Origin: Caldilineaceae bacterium
GTDB taxonomy: Bacteria > Chloroflexota > Anaerolineae > Caldilineales > Caldilineaceae
Direction: 5' to 3'
Length of the DNA: 34,547 nt
Assembly: GCA_020845455.1 (NCBI GenBank)
Contig: JADLFO010000226.1
Coordinates: forward strand, 1-34,547
Both the position numbers and the translations under genes were made by a program. Positions 1 to 7,139 of the stretch are shown here, piece after piece. The notes beneath the pieces were generated by a model, which worked only from the letters and a program-made list of their open reading frames with translations, did no database searches and was not told the DNA's origin. How positions within the stretch are numbered: position 1 is the first letter of the stretch; the number at the start of each line of letters is the position of its first letter.

Positions 1-1
1 C

Positions 2-40
2 AATCTCATTCCGGCCCTCTGGGCCAACTTTGGCGTGTAG
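2..40 (+). CDS. possible 3' end of an unidentified gene
   Basis: Frame 2 at the left edge reads NLIPALWANFGV and then TAG. It could be the C-terminus of a gene lying mostly outside the window, and a hairpin follows a few bases later. Twelve codons are too few to identify a family, and a chance open frame is equally possible. Confidence 0.2.
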   Translation, partial: NLIPALWANFGV

Positions 41-43
41 CAT

Positions 44-80
44 GAGCGTTCTCTCCTTTCTCCTACGGAAGAAAACGCTC
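44..80 (+). terminator. inverted repeat, possible terminator
   Basis: GAGCGTT (44-50) is matched exactly by AACGCTC (74-80), with further partial pairing of the pyrimidine-rich left side to GGAAGA on the right. No U-run follows. It sits just after the possible stop at 38-40 and just before the hydrolase ORF, so it could be a terminator-like hairpin or part of a mobile-element boundary. Confidence 0.3.
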
Positions 81-97
81 AAAGCTTGTTATTGTAA

Positions 98-1090
98 ATG
101 TTCAAATACCTTTCGAATAATCACTTAGAGGTCCGCAATCGCACGCAAGCCGTTGCCCAAGCCAGAGCGCTAGGACTCCTAGACGCCAGTGTTCCCCTAG
201 TTCCTCCGTCCCTTCAGCCAGAGCAGCGGCCGCTCACCTTAGGCCGCAGCGAGGTGGAACCGCGCACCTATTTCACCGAGAGCTTCGACGGAACTCGCAT
301 CGCGTATGCGATTGCGGGGAACGGCCCGCCGCTGGTCAAAGTGGCCAATTATATGAGCCATCTGGCGTATGATTGGACTAGCCCGGTATGGGCGCACTGG
401 TTGGAAGAACTGACCCGTGCGCATACGCTGATCTGTGCCGACGAGCGCGGCTCGGGGCTGTCCGATTGGGATGTCGACGATCTATCGTTCGAAGCGTGGG
501 TGCATGATCTTGAGGCGGTGATAGACGCCGCCGGCCTCAAGCGGATACCACTCTTTGCCATGTCACAAGCCGGCCCCGTGGCCATTGCTTATGCTGCTCG
601 CCACCCAGAAAGGGTGAGCCGTTTGGTTTTGCACGGCGCGTACGCGCGGGGCTGGTTGAACCGAGACTTAACCGAAGCGCAGATCGAAGAAGAACAGTTG
701 ATGATTAGCTTGATGCGGGTTGGATGGGGGCGGGAGAATCCTGCCTTTCGGCAGGTTTTCGCTACCCAGCTTTTTCCTGATGCGACAACCGATGAATTGC
801 ATGCTCTAGAAAGACAGATGCGCGTTTCTGTGTCCCCCGAGAATGCTGTGCGGCTGGAGCGTGAAATGCATCAAGTGGACGTTCGTCAGCTTGCACCTAA
901 GGTTCAAGCGCCGACGTTGATTTTGCATTCTCGCCAAGATGAAGGGGTTCCCTTCGAAGAGGGCCGCCTTCTCGCCTCCCTGATTCCCAACGCGCAGTTC
1001 GTTGCGTTGGAGAGCAAGAATCACCTGTTGACAAAACATGAACCCGCATGGCAGAGATTTCTTGCAGCCTTTCGTACTTTCCTTGCATAA
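98..1090 (+). CDS. alpha/beta hydrolase with residual LuxR-HTH tail at its N-terminus
   Basis: A 330-residue protein. Residues about 60-330 form an alpha/beta hydrolase of the group often found with LuxR-type HTH domains (PPLVK, DERGSGLSDWDV, GWGRENPAFRQVF, NHLL). The probable triad is Ser156, Asp281 and His309. The nucleophile elbow reads A-M-S-Q-A instead of Gly-x-Ser-x-Gly. Residues about 3-28 (KYLSNNHLEVRNRTQAVAQA and following) look like the last helices of a MalT/LuxR HTH, with about two residues missing before LEV. A TAA stop lies directly upstream (95-97) and no Shine-Dalgarno is visible. Base composition falls to about 50% GC in places, below the neighbours. It may be a 5'-truncated remnant or a recombined fusion; whether it is expressed is uncertain. 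Confidence 0.75.
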   Translation: MFKYLSNNHLEVRNRTQAVAQARALGLLDASVPLVPPSLQPEQRPLTLGRSEVEPRTYFTESFDGTRIAYAIAGNGPPLVKVANYMSHLAYDWTSPVWAHWLEELTRAHTLICADERGSGLSDWDVDDLSFEAWVHDLEAVIDAAGLKRIPLFAMSQAGPVAIAYAARHPERVSRLVLHGAYARGWLNRDLTEAQIEEEQLMISLMRVGWGRENPAFRQVFATQLFPDATTDELHALERQMRVSVSPENAVRLEREMHQVDVRQLAPKVQAPTLILHSRQDEGVPFEEGRLLASLIPNAQFVALESKNHLLTKHEPAWQRFLAAFRTFLA

Positions 1091-1106
1091 ACTAGCGGAG
1101 CTATCT

Positions 1107-2174
1107 ATGAGCGAGTTTGTCCAGACCCCGTTGTTTCAGACCGAAGCCTATTTTCGCGCGCGTTTTCAGACGGTAGGGCGCAGGCTGCGCTTCCAGGCTG
1201 CTACGGTGGAAGAGTGGCGCATTTGGCAGCAGGAACTGCGGGCGCGGCTGGTTGAACTGATGGGCATCCGGCGTCTGATCCCGACGCCCCCCAACCCGCG
1301 CATTACCGAAGCAGTGGCCTGCGACGGCTATGTGCGCCAACGTGTGGAGATCGACACCGAGCCGGGGGTCGTGATGCCGCTCTATGTCCTGATCCCGGAT
1401 GGGCTGGCAGGGGGCGCGCCCGCCTTGATCGCGGCGCACGGGCACAGCAGCGGCGGCAAACTGGCAGTCGCCGGGATCGCGGCCACGCCCGCCGTGGGGG
1501 AGACGATCCGCCAGCACAACTATGACTATGGCGTGCAGGCTGTACGCCGCGGCTATATCGTCTTCTGTCCGGATGCGCGCGGGTTTGGCGAGCGCCGCGA
1601 GTGGATCTATGCTGCCCCCGAAGCGCTGCTCGACTCCTCCTGCCGCCAATTGGCGCATATAGCGCTGCCGCTGGGGCTGACCGTGGCGGGGATGTGGACG
1701 TGGGATTTGATGAGGCTGTTGGACTATATCGGCACGCGGCCGGAGGCGCAGGGGCAGAAGATCGGCTGTATTGGGCTTTCGGGCGGCGGGCTGCAGACGC
1801 TCTACCTGGCGGCGCTCGACGAACGCGTGGCCTGCGCGGTCAGCAGCGGCTATCTCTACGGCGCGGAAGATTCGCTGCTGCATCTGGCGGGCAACTGCGA
1901 CTGCAACTATGTGCCGCACCTGTGGGAGAACGCCGATATGGGTGATCTGGCGGCGCTCATCGCCCCGCGCCCGCTTTTTATCGAATCGGCGCGCCAGGAC
2001 TCGCTCAACGGGCCGCGCGGGATCGATAACGTGCTTGAACAGGTCGCGACCATCCGCCAGGCCTATGCGCTGCTGGGTGTGGAGGATCGATTGGCGCATG
2101 ATGTCTTTGACGGCGGACATGTGTGGCACGGTCAAGCTGTGTGGCCCTGGCTGGATGGCTGGCTGCGTGCCTGA
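1107..2174 (+). CDS. alpha/beta hydrolase, dienelactone hydrolase/acetylxylan esterase-like
   Basis: The open frame extends upstream to 1038, but GGAG at 1097-1100, six bases before ATG 1107, and the absence of overlap with the previous gene favour this start (355 aa). The serine hydrolase fold is clear: HGHSSGG near 111-117 as the oxyanion region, GLSGGG with nucleophile Ser225, Asp298 in SARQDS and His338 in DGGHVWHG. The N-terminal 100 residues form a helical lead and a beta-rich segment, as in the Abhydrolase_7/acetylxylan esterase-like group. There is no signal peptide, so it is probably cytoplasmic. The substrate cannot be read from the sequence; an ester or acetylated carbohydrate is a reasonable guess. 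Confidence 0.85.
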   Translation: MSEFVQTPLFQTEAYFRARFQTVGRRLRFQAATVEEWRIWQQELRARLVELMGIRRLIPTPPNPRITEAVACDGYVRQRVEIDTEPGVVMPLYVLIPDGLAGGAPALIAAHGHSSGGKLAVAGIAATPAVGETIRQHNYDYGVQAVRRGYIVFCPDARGFGERREWIYAAPEALLDSSCRQLAHIALPLGLTVAGMWTWDLMRLLDYIGTRPEAQGQKIGCIGLSGGGLQTLYLAALDERVACAVSSGYLYGAEDSLLHLAGNCDCNYVPHLWENADMGDLAALIAPRPLFIESARQDSLNGPRGIDNVLEQVATIRQAYALLGVEDRLAHDVFDGGHVWHGQAVWPWLDGWLRA

Positions 2175-2189
2175 GTGGATCGGCGCGGG

Positions 2190-2217
2190 TTGCGCTCCCG
2201 TCGAAAGGCGATATACT
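2190..2217 (+). promoter_or_regulatory. promoter for the lipoprotein gene
   Basis: TTGCGC (2190-2195) and TATACT (2212-2217) are 16 bp apart, a fair sigma-70-type match. Transcription would begin near 2224, giving a leader of about 200 bases that contains the short repeats at 2291-2362. Confidence 0.5.
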
Positions 2218-2290
2218 GGGGAGACCGGCGACGGCACGCCGCGGCCTGTCTCGCCCAGAGACCTGACTGGCTTCCCCGGACGATCTGCCC

Positions 2291-2362
2291 TGTGCATTCT
2301 GTCCTGATGCATCCTATCCTTGTGCGTCCTGTCTCTATATGCTGTCTTCGTGCATCCTGTGC
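2291..2362 (+). repeat. degenerate direct repeats of about 15 bp
   Basis: Related units begin at 2291 (TGTGCATTCTGTCC), 2305 (TGATGCATCCTATCC), 2320 (TTGTGCGTCCTGTCT) and 2348 (TCGTGCATCCTGTGC), with a weaker unit around 2338-2347. The core is TGTGCATCCTGTCC. The first three units are spaced exactly 15 bp. They lie in the predicted 5' leader of the lipoprotein gene and code for nothing evident. Confidence 0.65.
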
Positions 2363-2421
2363 AGTATCCGATCGATGCCCCCGGCGTTGTGGGGAGGCTG
2401 CAACCGGCAAGGGAGTGACCC

Positions 2422-4398
2422 ATGATGCGTACCGCAACGCTGGCGACCCTGTTGTTGGGTGCGAGCCTGCTGCTGGCGGCCTGTGGCCGTGAGCGCACTA
2501 CCCCGACGCCTCCTCCTAGCTCGACCCCTATGACTGCGCCCACGACTGCGCCGACGACAACTCCGCCGGCTGCCGAACCGCAGGTGACTGTGGCGGCCCC
2601 TGTCACGCCGACGGTCGCACTGTCGCCTACCATGGAGAGTACAGCGGAGGGTGCAGCCGCTCAAGAGGCCGGCGCGACGCCGGCCAGTATCACGCCCGGC
2701 GCAGAGACGCTCACGCAGACTGTGACTGAAACGGGGACCGCGACCGTGAGCACGGGCACGCCGGTGCGCGTGGGAGGCCGCGTGATGGGAACGGAGATGC
2801 CGGGCGCGGCCTCTACCCCCGAAGTCACGGCTACGCCTGACCCGACCGCTTCACCCGAAGCCACGGCGACCCTTGAAGCGACCGCGACCTCTGAATCTAC
2901 GGCTACCCGTGAGCCTAGCGCCACGCCTGAGCCGACCGCTACACCTACGCCGCGGCCCAGCGTCACGGCGACGGCTGCCCCGACCTCGACACCTACGTCC
3001 ATACCTACATCGACGGCGACACCCATGCCGGCGGCGACCCACACGCCAACCGCCACGGCTGCACTGTCGCCGACACCGTTATCTACGCCGTTATCTACAC
3101 CCCTACCCGCAGTGACGCCTGCTGCGTCATTGACGCCGGCCCCTGCTGCAACCGTTACGCGGCAGGCCATCGACCTGCCCGCCGATCTGCCCGGCCATGT
3201 CGAGGTGGTCTCGGCACATGCGCTGAACGATCTGTTGGGTGTGACGGTTTCACCGGTGGCAGAGCTTGCACCGGACGGCAGCCGTGTCGCCTGGCTGGCC
3301 GCGGCTCAGGATGAACAACCGGCCCGGCTCTGTGTCTATCGCCTGGCCGCGCCCTATCGGGGGGCCTGCCACGATGTGCCTGCCGCCTTCCAGGGCATCC
3401 CCTACCGGCTGGCCTGGTCGCCGGATGCGTCCTGGCTGGCCTTTACAGAGGACTCTTCGGCCCAGGCGCTGGAAAGCGACCTTTGGGTCTTTGCGGTCGA
3501 GACGGAGCAGTTTACCAACTTAACCGACGAGGACGCGGCAGGGCCAATCGCCGAGCTGAACGGCGCGGGGTATACGCTTGACTATCTGCCGATGTGGGAC
3601 CCCGCCACCGGCCTGCTGCTCTTCTGGCGCAGCACGCCCGCAGGCGACGGCGATACGCTGGCGCTGATGCGGGTGGACCCGGCGCAGGGCACACCCCAGG
3701 AACTGATCGACCTGACCGGCGCGCTGGGCGACACGCGTGTACGTTTTGGGGTGCAGCGCTTCTACTTGTCCGGCCCGGCAGTGGTCGCGCCGGACGGCAG
3801 CCAGGTGGCGGTGGCGCTTACCTCGGCCACTGAAATGGCCCAGGCGGCGAGCGATGGCGTCTGGCTGATCGATCTGGTCGACCCGGCGGCCGCGCCGCGC
3901 CGGCTTGTGAGTGCGGCCGCGCTCCAGGCTGCGCTGCCCCGCTGGCAAGATCAGCCCGCGGTGCTGCGTGGGCTGCAGTGGACGCCCGACGGCCAGGGGG
4001 TCGTGATGGCGGCGCTGAGCAGCGACCTGCGTCTGCCGCTGCTGGTGGTGGCCTATGCAGATGCGGCAAGCGGCGATCTGGCCCTGCTGACCGACTATCG
4101 TCAGGTCGAGAGCCGCGCGGCGTTCTTCGAGATCCCAGGGCCGGGCCGGCGCCCCCTGCGCTACAGCGTGCCGTGGACGGTGGCGGTCGCGCCCAACGCC
4201 GCGGCGGTGCTGCTCGTCAACGACTTGGGCGGCATTGTCACGGTGAGCAATATGCCGCTGCCGCCGCAGGCGCAGACGCCGCAGATCGTCTACCAGCAGA
4301 CCAGCCCCGGTTTCGAGGTGTGGACGCGCGCCAGCAGCGCCGCCGACGGCAAGGTTCTGGTCTATGGGCTGCTGCTGGAGACTGAAGCCGGAGACTAG
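2422..4398 (+). CDS. Thr/Pro-rich lipoprotein with a beta-propeller-like C-terminal domain
   Basis: A 658-residue exported lipoprotein. A hydrophobic signal ends in the lipobox LAAC with Cys21, so membrane anchoring after lipidation is expected. Residues about 25-250 are a low-complexity linker of Thr, Pro, Ala and Ser with many TATPEPTA-like units, probably extended and disordered on the cell surface. Residues about 260-655 contain repeats such as APDGSRVAWLA, WSPDASWLAF, APDGSQVAVAL and WTPDGQGVVMA, the pattern of TolB/PD40-type beta-propeller blades. GGGAG-type spacing is supplied by GGGAG at 2411-2415 before ATG 2422. A promoter is visible at 2190-2217. A role in binding or surface display is inference; no catalytic motif is visible. 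Confidence 0.85.
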   Translation: MMRTATLATLLLGASLLLAACGRERTTPTPPPSSTPMTAPTTAPTTTPPAAEPQVTVAAPVTPTVALSPTMESTAEGAAAQEAGATPASITPGAETLTQTVTETGTATVSTGTPVRVGGRVMGTEMPGAASTPEVTATPDPTASPEATATLEATATSESTATREPSATPEPTATPTPRPSVTATAAPTSTPTSIPTSTATPMPAATHTPTATAALSPTPLSTPLSTPLPAVTPAASLTPAPAATVTRQAIDLPADLPGHVEVVSAHALNDLLGVTVSPVAELAPDGSRVAWLAAAQDEQPARLCVYRLAAPYRGACHDVPAAFQGIPYRLAWSPDASWLAFTEDSSAQALESDLWVFAVETEQFTNLTDEDAAGPIAELNGAGYTLDYLPMWDPATGLLLFWRSTPAGDGDTLALMRVDPAQGTPQELIDLTGALGDTRVRFGVQRFYLSGPAVVAPDGSQVAVALTSATEMAQAASDGVWLIDLVDPAAAPRRLVSAAALQAALPRWQDQPAVLRGLQWTPDGQGVVMAALSSDLRLPLLVVAYADAASGDLALLTDYRQVESRAAFFEIPGPGRRPLRYSVPWTVAVAPNAAAVLLVNDLGGIVTVSNMPLPPQAQTPQIVYQQTSPGFEVWTRASSAADGKVLVYGLLLETEAGD

Positions 4399-4445
4399 AG
4401 CGCTAGAGCGCGGCGGCAGCGCATGACCGGCGTGTGGGAGCGGGG

Positions 4446-5108
4446 TCAGCCGAGGCGGCCCCAGACCGACCAGGCCATGGCGGTCTGGGCAAGCAGAAAG
4501 GCAATCTGCGCCACCGGCAGATGGGTCAGCGGGTGGCGGTAGCGTTGAATGGCCTGCAGCGTATGCGCGGTGATGGCCAGGATGATGCCTGCCAGCGCCG
4601 CCCAGGCCCAGGGCGCGGCGCCGTTCTGCGCCACCAGTTCTAGCGCCTGCCAGACAGCCAAGGCCAAGATCAGGCCATAGGCCATGGCTGCGCCCCACGC
4701 TTCGGCGAGATAGCGGCTCAACTGCCAGTAGAGAATGGCCGCGGCGACGACGACCAGCAGCACCCAGAGGACGGGTATCTGCAGCCGCGTATGCGCGGTG
4801 AAGCCGGCAAAGTAGATCAGATAGACCCAGAGCAGATGGGCGTGGGCGGCATAGTCGGGCAGGAAGCGTGAAAAGAGCAGCCCCGTCGCCACTAAGGTGA
4901 TGAGCAGGCCGAGCAGGATGGCCCCTTTGTAGAAGGCGCTGACCGGCTCCGGCGCGATCAGCGCGATCAAGAAGCTCCCCGCCGCGGCCGCCAGCGCGTA
5001 GGCCAGGCTTTTATTGGCTGTGTCGGAAGCCGCCGGGGGACGGGCGAACAAGACTGCCGCGGCCAGCACGGCCACCGTCAGCCCCAAGGCAATATAGAAG
5101 GCAATCAT
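4446..5108 (-). CDS. YhhN-like (lysoplasmalogenase family) integral membrane protein
   Basis: A 220-residue protein, almost entirely hydrophobic, with about eight predicted membrane segments. The length, helix pattern, central LYWQLSRYLAEAWGAAMAYG and the C-terminal HTLQAIQRYRHPL followed by LLAQTAMAWSVWG resemble the YhhN/TMEM86 family, whose studied members cleave lysoplasmalogen vinyl ether lipids. The glycine-aspartate motif usual in the family is not obvious, so enzyme activity is uncertain. It starts 24 bases after the stop of the small membrane gene 5133-5411, which suggests co-transcription. Its 3' end faces the lipoprotein gene across a 47-base gap. Confidence 0.6.
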   Translation of the reverse strand: MIAFYIALGLTVAVLAAAVLFARPPAASDTANKSLAYALAAAAGSFLIALIAPEPVSAFYKGAILLGLLITLVATGLLFSRFLPDYAAHAHLLWVYLIYFAGFTAHTRLQIPVLWVLLVVVAAAILYWQLSRYLAEAWGAAMAYGLILALAVWQALELVAQNGAAPWAWAALAGIILAITAHTLQAIQRYRHPLTHLPVAQIAFLLAQTAMAWSVWGRLG

Positions 5109-5132
5109 ACGCTGCGTGCCGTCATGGTAGAG

Positions 5133-5411
5133 CTAGCGGGGGCGCTGTTCGTCGCGCGCCGCGCTGGTCGCGGCGTCGCGTGGGCCGGTGGTTCGACCCA
5201 TGCCGGTCTCGGGCGCGGGCTGGCCGTGTAGGCGCGCCAGGGCCGCCTGGGCTTCCGCCAGTTCTTGGCGCGTGGAGGCCAGTTCGTTGCGCAGGTCACG
5301 CTCCATGGTATAGAACGCTTCGGCCCCGCGCCGCCAGTAGTACCAGTCGATCAGCCATTCGACGAGCCAGCCGAGGATGATGCCGCCGATTAAGACAACC
5401 CAGACATTCAT
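5133..5411 (-). CDS. small single-pass membrane protein with a coiled coil
   Basis: A 92-residue protein. Residues about 4-23 (VVLIGGIILGWLVEWLIDWY) form one membrane helix, followed by a YYWRR positive stop. Residues about 34-63 are rich in Glu, Leu, Arg and Ala with heptad spacing (MERDLRNELASTRQELAEAQ), consistent with a short coiled coil. The tail is polar and probably disordered. GGAGAAGG lies just before the ATG. I do not recognise a named family. It probably oligomerises or anchors a partner at the membrane, and it is likely co-transcribed with the YhhN-like gene. Confidence 0.75.
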   Translation of the reverse strand: MNVWVVLIGGIILGWLVEWLIDWYYWRRGAEAFYTMERDLRNELASTRQELAEAQAALARLHGQPAPETGMGRTTGPRDAATSAARDEQRPR

Positions 5412-5585
5412 CGCCTTCTCCGCTATGTCATGCGCCGGGCCACGCGCCGCGCATCTAGGTGAACCTTATCAGGTGGAACGTCAGAGCCTGCTCAGGAAAA
5501 AGGGCGGTGTACCCGATGAACCGAACCGCGCCCAGCCGGCTAAGGCCGAGCCGGCGTGATCGCTCCCCCTAAGTATAAACAAAAA

Positions 5586-5617
5586 CCGCGCCAAGCGCAC
5601 ACTCCTGCTTGGCGCGG
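5586..5617 (-). terminator. Rho-independent terminator after the cysteine ligase gene
   Basis: CCGCGCCAAGC (5586-5596) pairs perfectly with GCTTGGCGCGG (5607-5617) around a 10-base loop. Read leftward the stem is followed by TTTTTGTTTAT, a classic U-run. It lies about 165 bases after the ligase stop and should end that transcript before the small membrane gene. Confidence 0.85.
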
Positions 5618-5688
5618 GATTCGCAGCGGACAGCCCATGTGCCTCATCGGCGCGGTTTTCGACGCTCCCGGCGGCGCACCCACCGGAG

Positions 5689-5717
5689 AGATTCCTCGGC
5701 AGGAACCTCGGAATGAC
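5689..5717. repeat. REP-like palindrome (ATTCCGAGG...CCGAGGAAT type)
   Basis: On the minus strand ATTCCGAGG and CCGAGGAAT flank a six-base loop. AUUCC pairs with GGAAU and GG with CC, and the two intervening steps are adjacent G.A mismatches, which can stack as a tandem sheared GA motif. From memory, similar ATTCCGAG/CGAGGAAT elements are common between genes of Chloroflexota and some other phyla; this was not checked by search. Confidence 0.6.
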
Positions 5718-5782
5718 GATTCCCATTCAGTTCTTAACTTGCATGAAAACCGCTGCTACGGATCGGCCCCTCGCTCCGCAGG

Positions 5783-7063
5783 TTAGGTTGGCCCAGGGTT
5801 CCCGCCGTCTTCGAACTCGGCCAGGTGCGCCGCCCAGCCCGTTTGCACGCGGTCTTCCGGCGGCCCCTCGTGGAGACGCAGCCCAAAGACCGAAGCCATG
5901 CGCTGTAGATCCTCCTGCGCCTGAATGATGCTGCGACCCGCCGCAGCGCCGCGGCTGATAGATTCGGCCAGGTCGGCCAGCGCACCCAGCGCCGCGGGGG
6001 TATTCAGATCGTCGTCGAGGGCATTTTGGAAGGTCTGCACGCAGCCGGCGGAGTCGACGGCAGGCGCACGCGCGCCGCCTAGCGCAGTTGCCGCGGCGTT
6101 CAATTTGGCAGCCAACCCGCCGGCGCGGAACAGCCCCGCCTCTTCATAGCTCCAGGGCTGGCGATAGGGGTATTCGGCCAGGTAGAGGCGCAGCGCATCG
6201 GGCGAGAAGTCTTGCAGCAGATCGCGCACCATGACGAGATTGCCCAGCGACTTGCTCATCTTCTCGCCTTGATAGCGCACCATGGCGGTATGGAACCAGT
6301 GGCGCACAAAGGGGCGTTCGCCGGTGATCGGCTCGCTCTGCGCGATCTCGCATTCGTGGTGCGGGAAGATTAAGTCGCTGCCGCCGCCGTGCAGGTCGAT
6401 CGTATCGCCCAGGTAGTGCGCCACCAACGTAGAGCATTCGATATGCCACCCCGGACGGCCTGCCCCCCAAGGGCTTGGCCAGGCCGGTTCACCCGGCGCT
6501 TGCGCTTGCCACAGCACAAAATCGAGCGGGTCGTGTTTGTTGGGGTCGTCGGGCCGGTTGCCGCGCTCATTGGCCGTCTCCAACTGCTCGTCGTCGGACA
6601 GTTTGCTGAGCGCGCCAAAGCTGGGCCAGGCGTCGACTGCGTAGTAGGCCGAGCCATTGGCAACATAGGCCAATCCCTGATCGGCTAGCGTCTGCACCCC
6701 CGCCACGATCTGCGGGATGACCGAGGAGGCGCGCGGGTAGAAATCGGGCGGGCGCACGTTGAGCTGCTGCATATCCTCGATGAAGTGGCGAGTCCAGCGG
6801 TTGCCCAGGGTGCGCCAGTCTTCGCCCACCTCGGCGGCTTTGCGCAGGATATCGTCGTCGATATCGGTCACGTTCTGGGCGTAGCGCACAGGATGGCCCA
6901 GGAACTCCAGATAGCGGATCAACACATCGGCCATGACATAGGTGAAGGCATGGCCCAGATGCGTGGTGTCGTAAGGCGTAATGCCGCAGACATAGATCGA
7001 TACGCTGTCGTGCTGCGGCTGAAATGGCTCGATCTCTTGAGAGTAGGAATTGTATAGGCGCAT
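5783..7063 (-). CDS. cysteine ligase: CysRS paralogue with an MshC-like signature
   Basis: A 426-residue class I aminoacyl-tRNA synthetase-type enzyme that should activate cysteine with ATP. The start MRLYNSYSQE at 7063 matches family N-termini; the in-frame extension to 7201 is low quality. Visible features are CGITPYDTTHLGHA (26-39) with HLGH as the HIGH motif, predicted zinc ligands Cys26, Cys210, His235 and Glu239, GGGSDLIFPHHE, and KMSKS (268-272). Canonical CysRS has CGPTVYD...HIGNAR; CGITPYD...HLGHA is the form known from MshC, the mycothiol cysteine ligase. The C-terminal region has a DALR-like helical domain (NALDDDLNTPAALGAL), but the extra anticodon-binding domain of bacterial CysRS appears to be absent. 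It may charge tRNA-Cys or ligate cysteine to a small amine; the sequence alone does not decide. Confidence 0.85.
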   Translation of the reverse strand: MRLYNSYSQEIEPFQPQHDSVSIYVCGITPYDTTHLGHAFTYVMADVLIRYLEFLGHPVRYAQNVTDIDDDILRKAAEVGEDWRTLGNRWTRHFIEDMQQLNVRPPDFYPRASSVIPQIVAGVQTLADQGLAYVANGSAYYAVDAWPSFGALSKLSDDEQLETANERGNRPDDPNKHDPLDFVLWQAQAPGEPAWPSPWGAGRPGWHIECSTLVAHYLGDTIDLHGGGSDLIFPHHECEIAQSEPITGERPFVRHWFHTAMVRYQGEKMSKSLGNLVMVRDLLQDFSPDALRLYLAEYPYRQPWSYEEAGLFRAGGLAAKLNAAATALGGARAPAVDSAGCVQTFQNALDDDLNTPAALGALADLAESISRGAAAGRSIIQAQEDLQRMASVFGLRLHEGPPEDRVQTGWAAHLAEFEDGGNPGPT

Positions 7064-7105
7064 GGCGTCTGCCGATCCCTGGTGGTCTTCTAGTCGCGAG
7101 CGTGA

Positions 7106-7129
7106 GGGCCGGTCCCCTGAGGCCGGCCC
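7106..7129 (-). terminator. GC-rich hairpin between the BaeRF and ligase genes
   Basis: GGGCCGG (7106-7112) and CCGGCCC (7123-7129) form a perfect 7-bp stem with a 10-base loop, just after the stop at 7140 in the leftward direction. There is no U-run, so it may stabilise the mRNA end or terminate weakly. Confidence 0.4.
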
Positions 7130-7139
7130 GGCGGATTGG

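Larger units (their letters stand above)
5412..5782. other. 371-bp intergenic region with hairpins and a REP-like palindrome
   Basis: No convincing gene is present. It holds a 7-bp stem hairpin (GCCGGCT 5535-5541 with AGCCGGC 5549-5555), a strong leftward terminator (5586-5617) and a REP-like palindrome (5689-5717). Short ORFs here are unlike proteins. Confidence 0.6.

Noticed and set aside
1101-2633. 510-codon leftward open frame opposite the second hydrolase and lipoprotein start
   Set aside because: Low-complexity, Arg/His-rich translation antisense to two clear genes; a GC-rich shadow.
3520-4698. 392-codon leftward open frame opposite the lipoprotein and YhhN-like ends
   Set aside because: Crosses the ends of two convincing genes and has no family-like motif.
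5586-5782. Possible T-box or other riboswitch between the cysteine ligase and the small membrane gene
   Set aside because: No T-box AGGGTGGNACCGCG core and the downstream gene is not amino-acid related; a terminator and a REP-like palindrome explain the structure.
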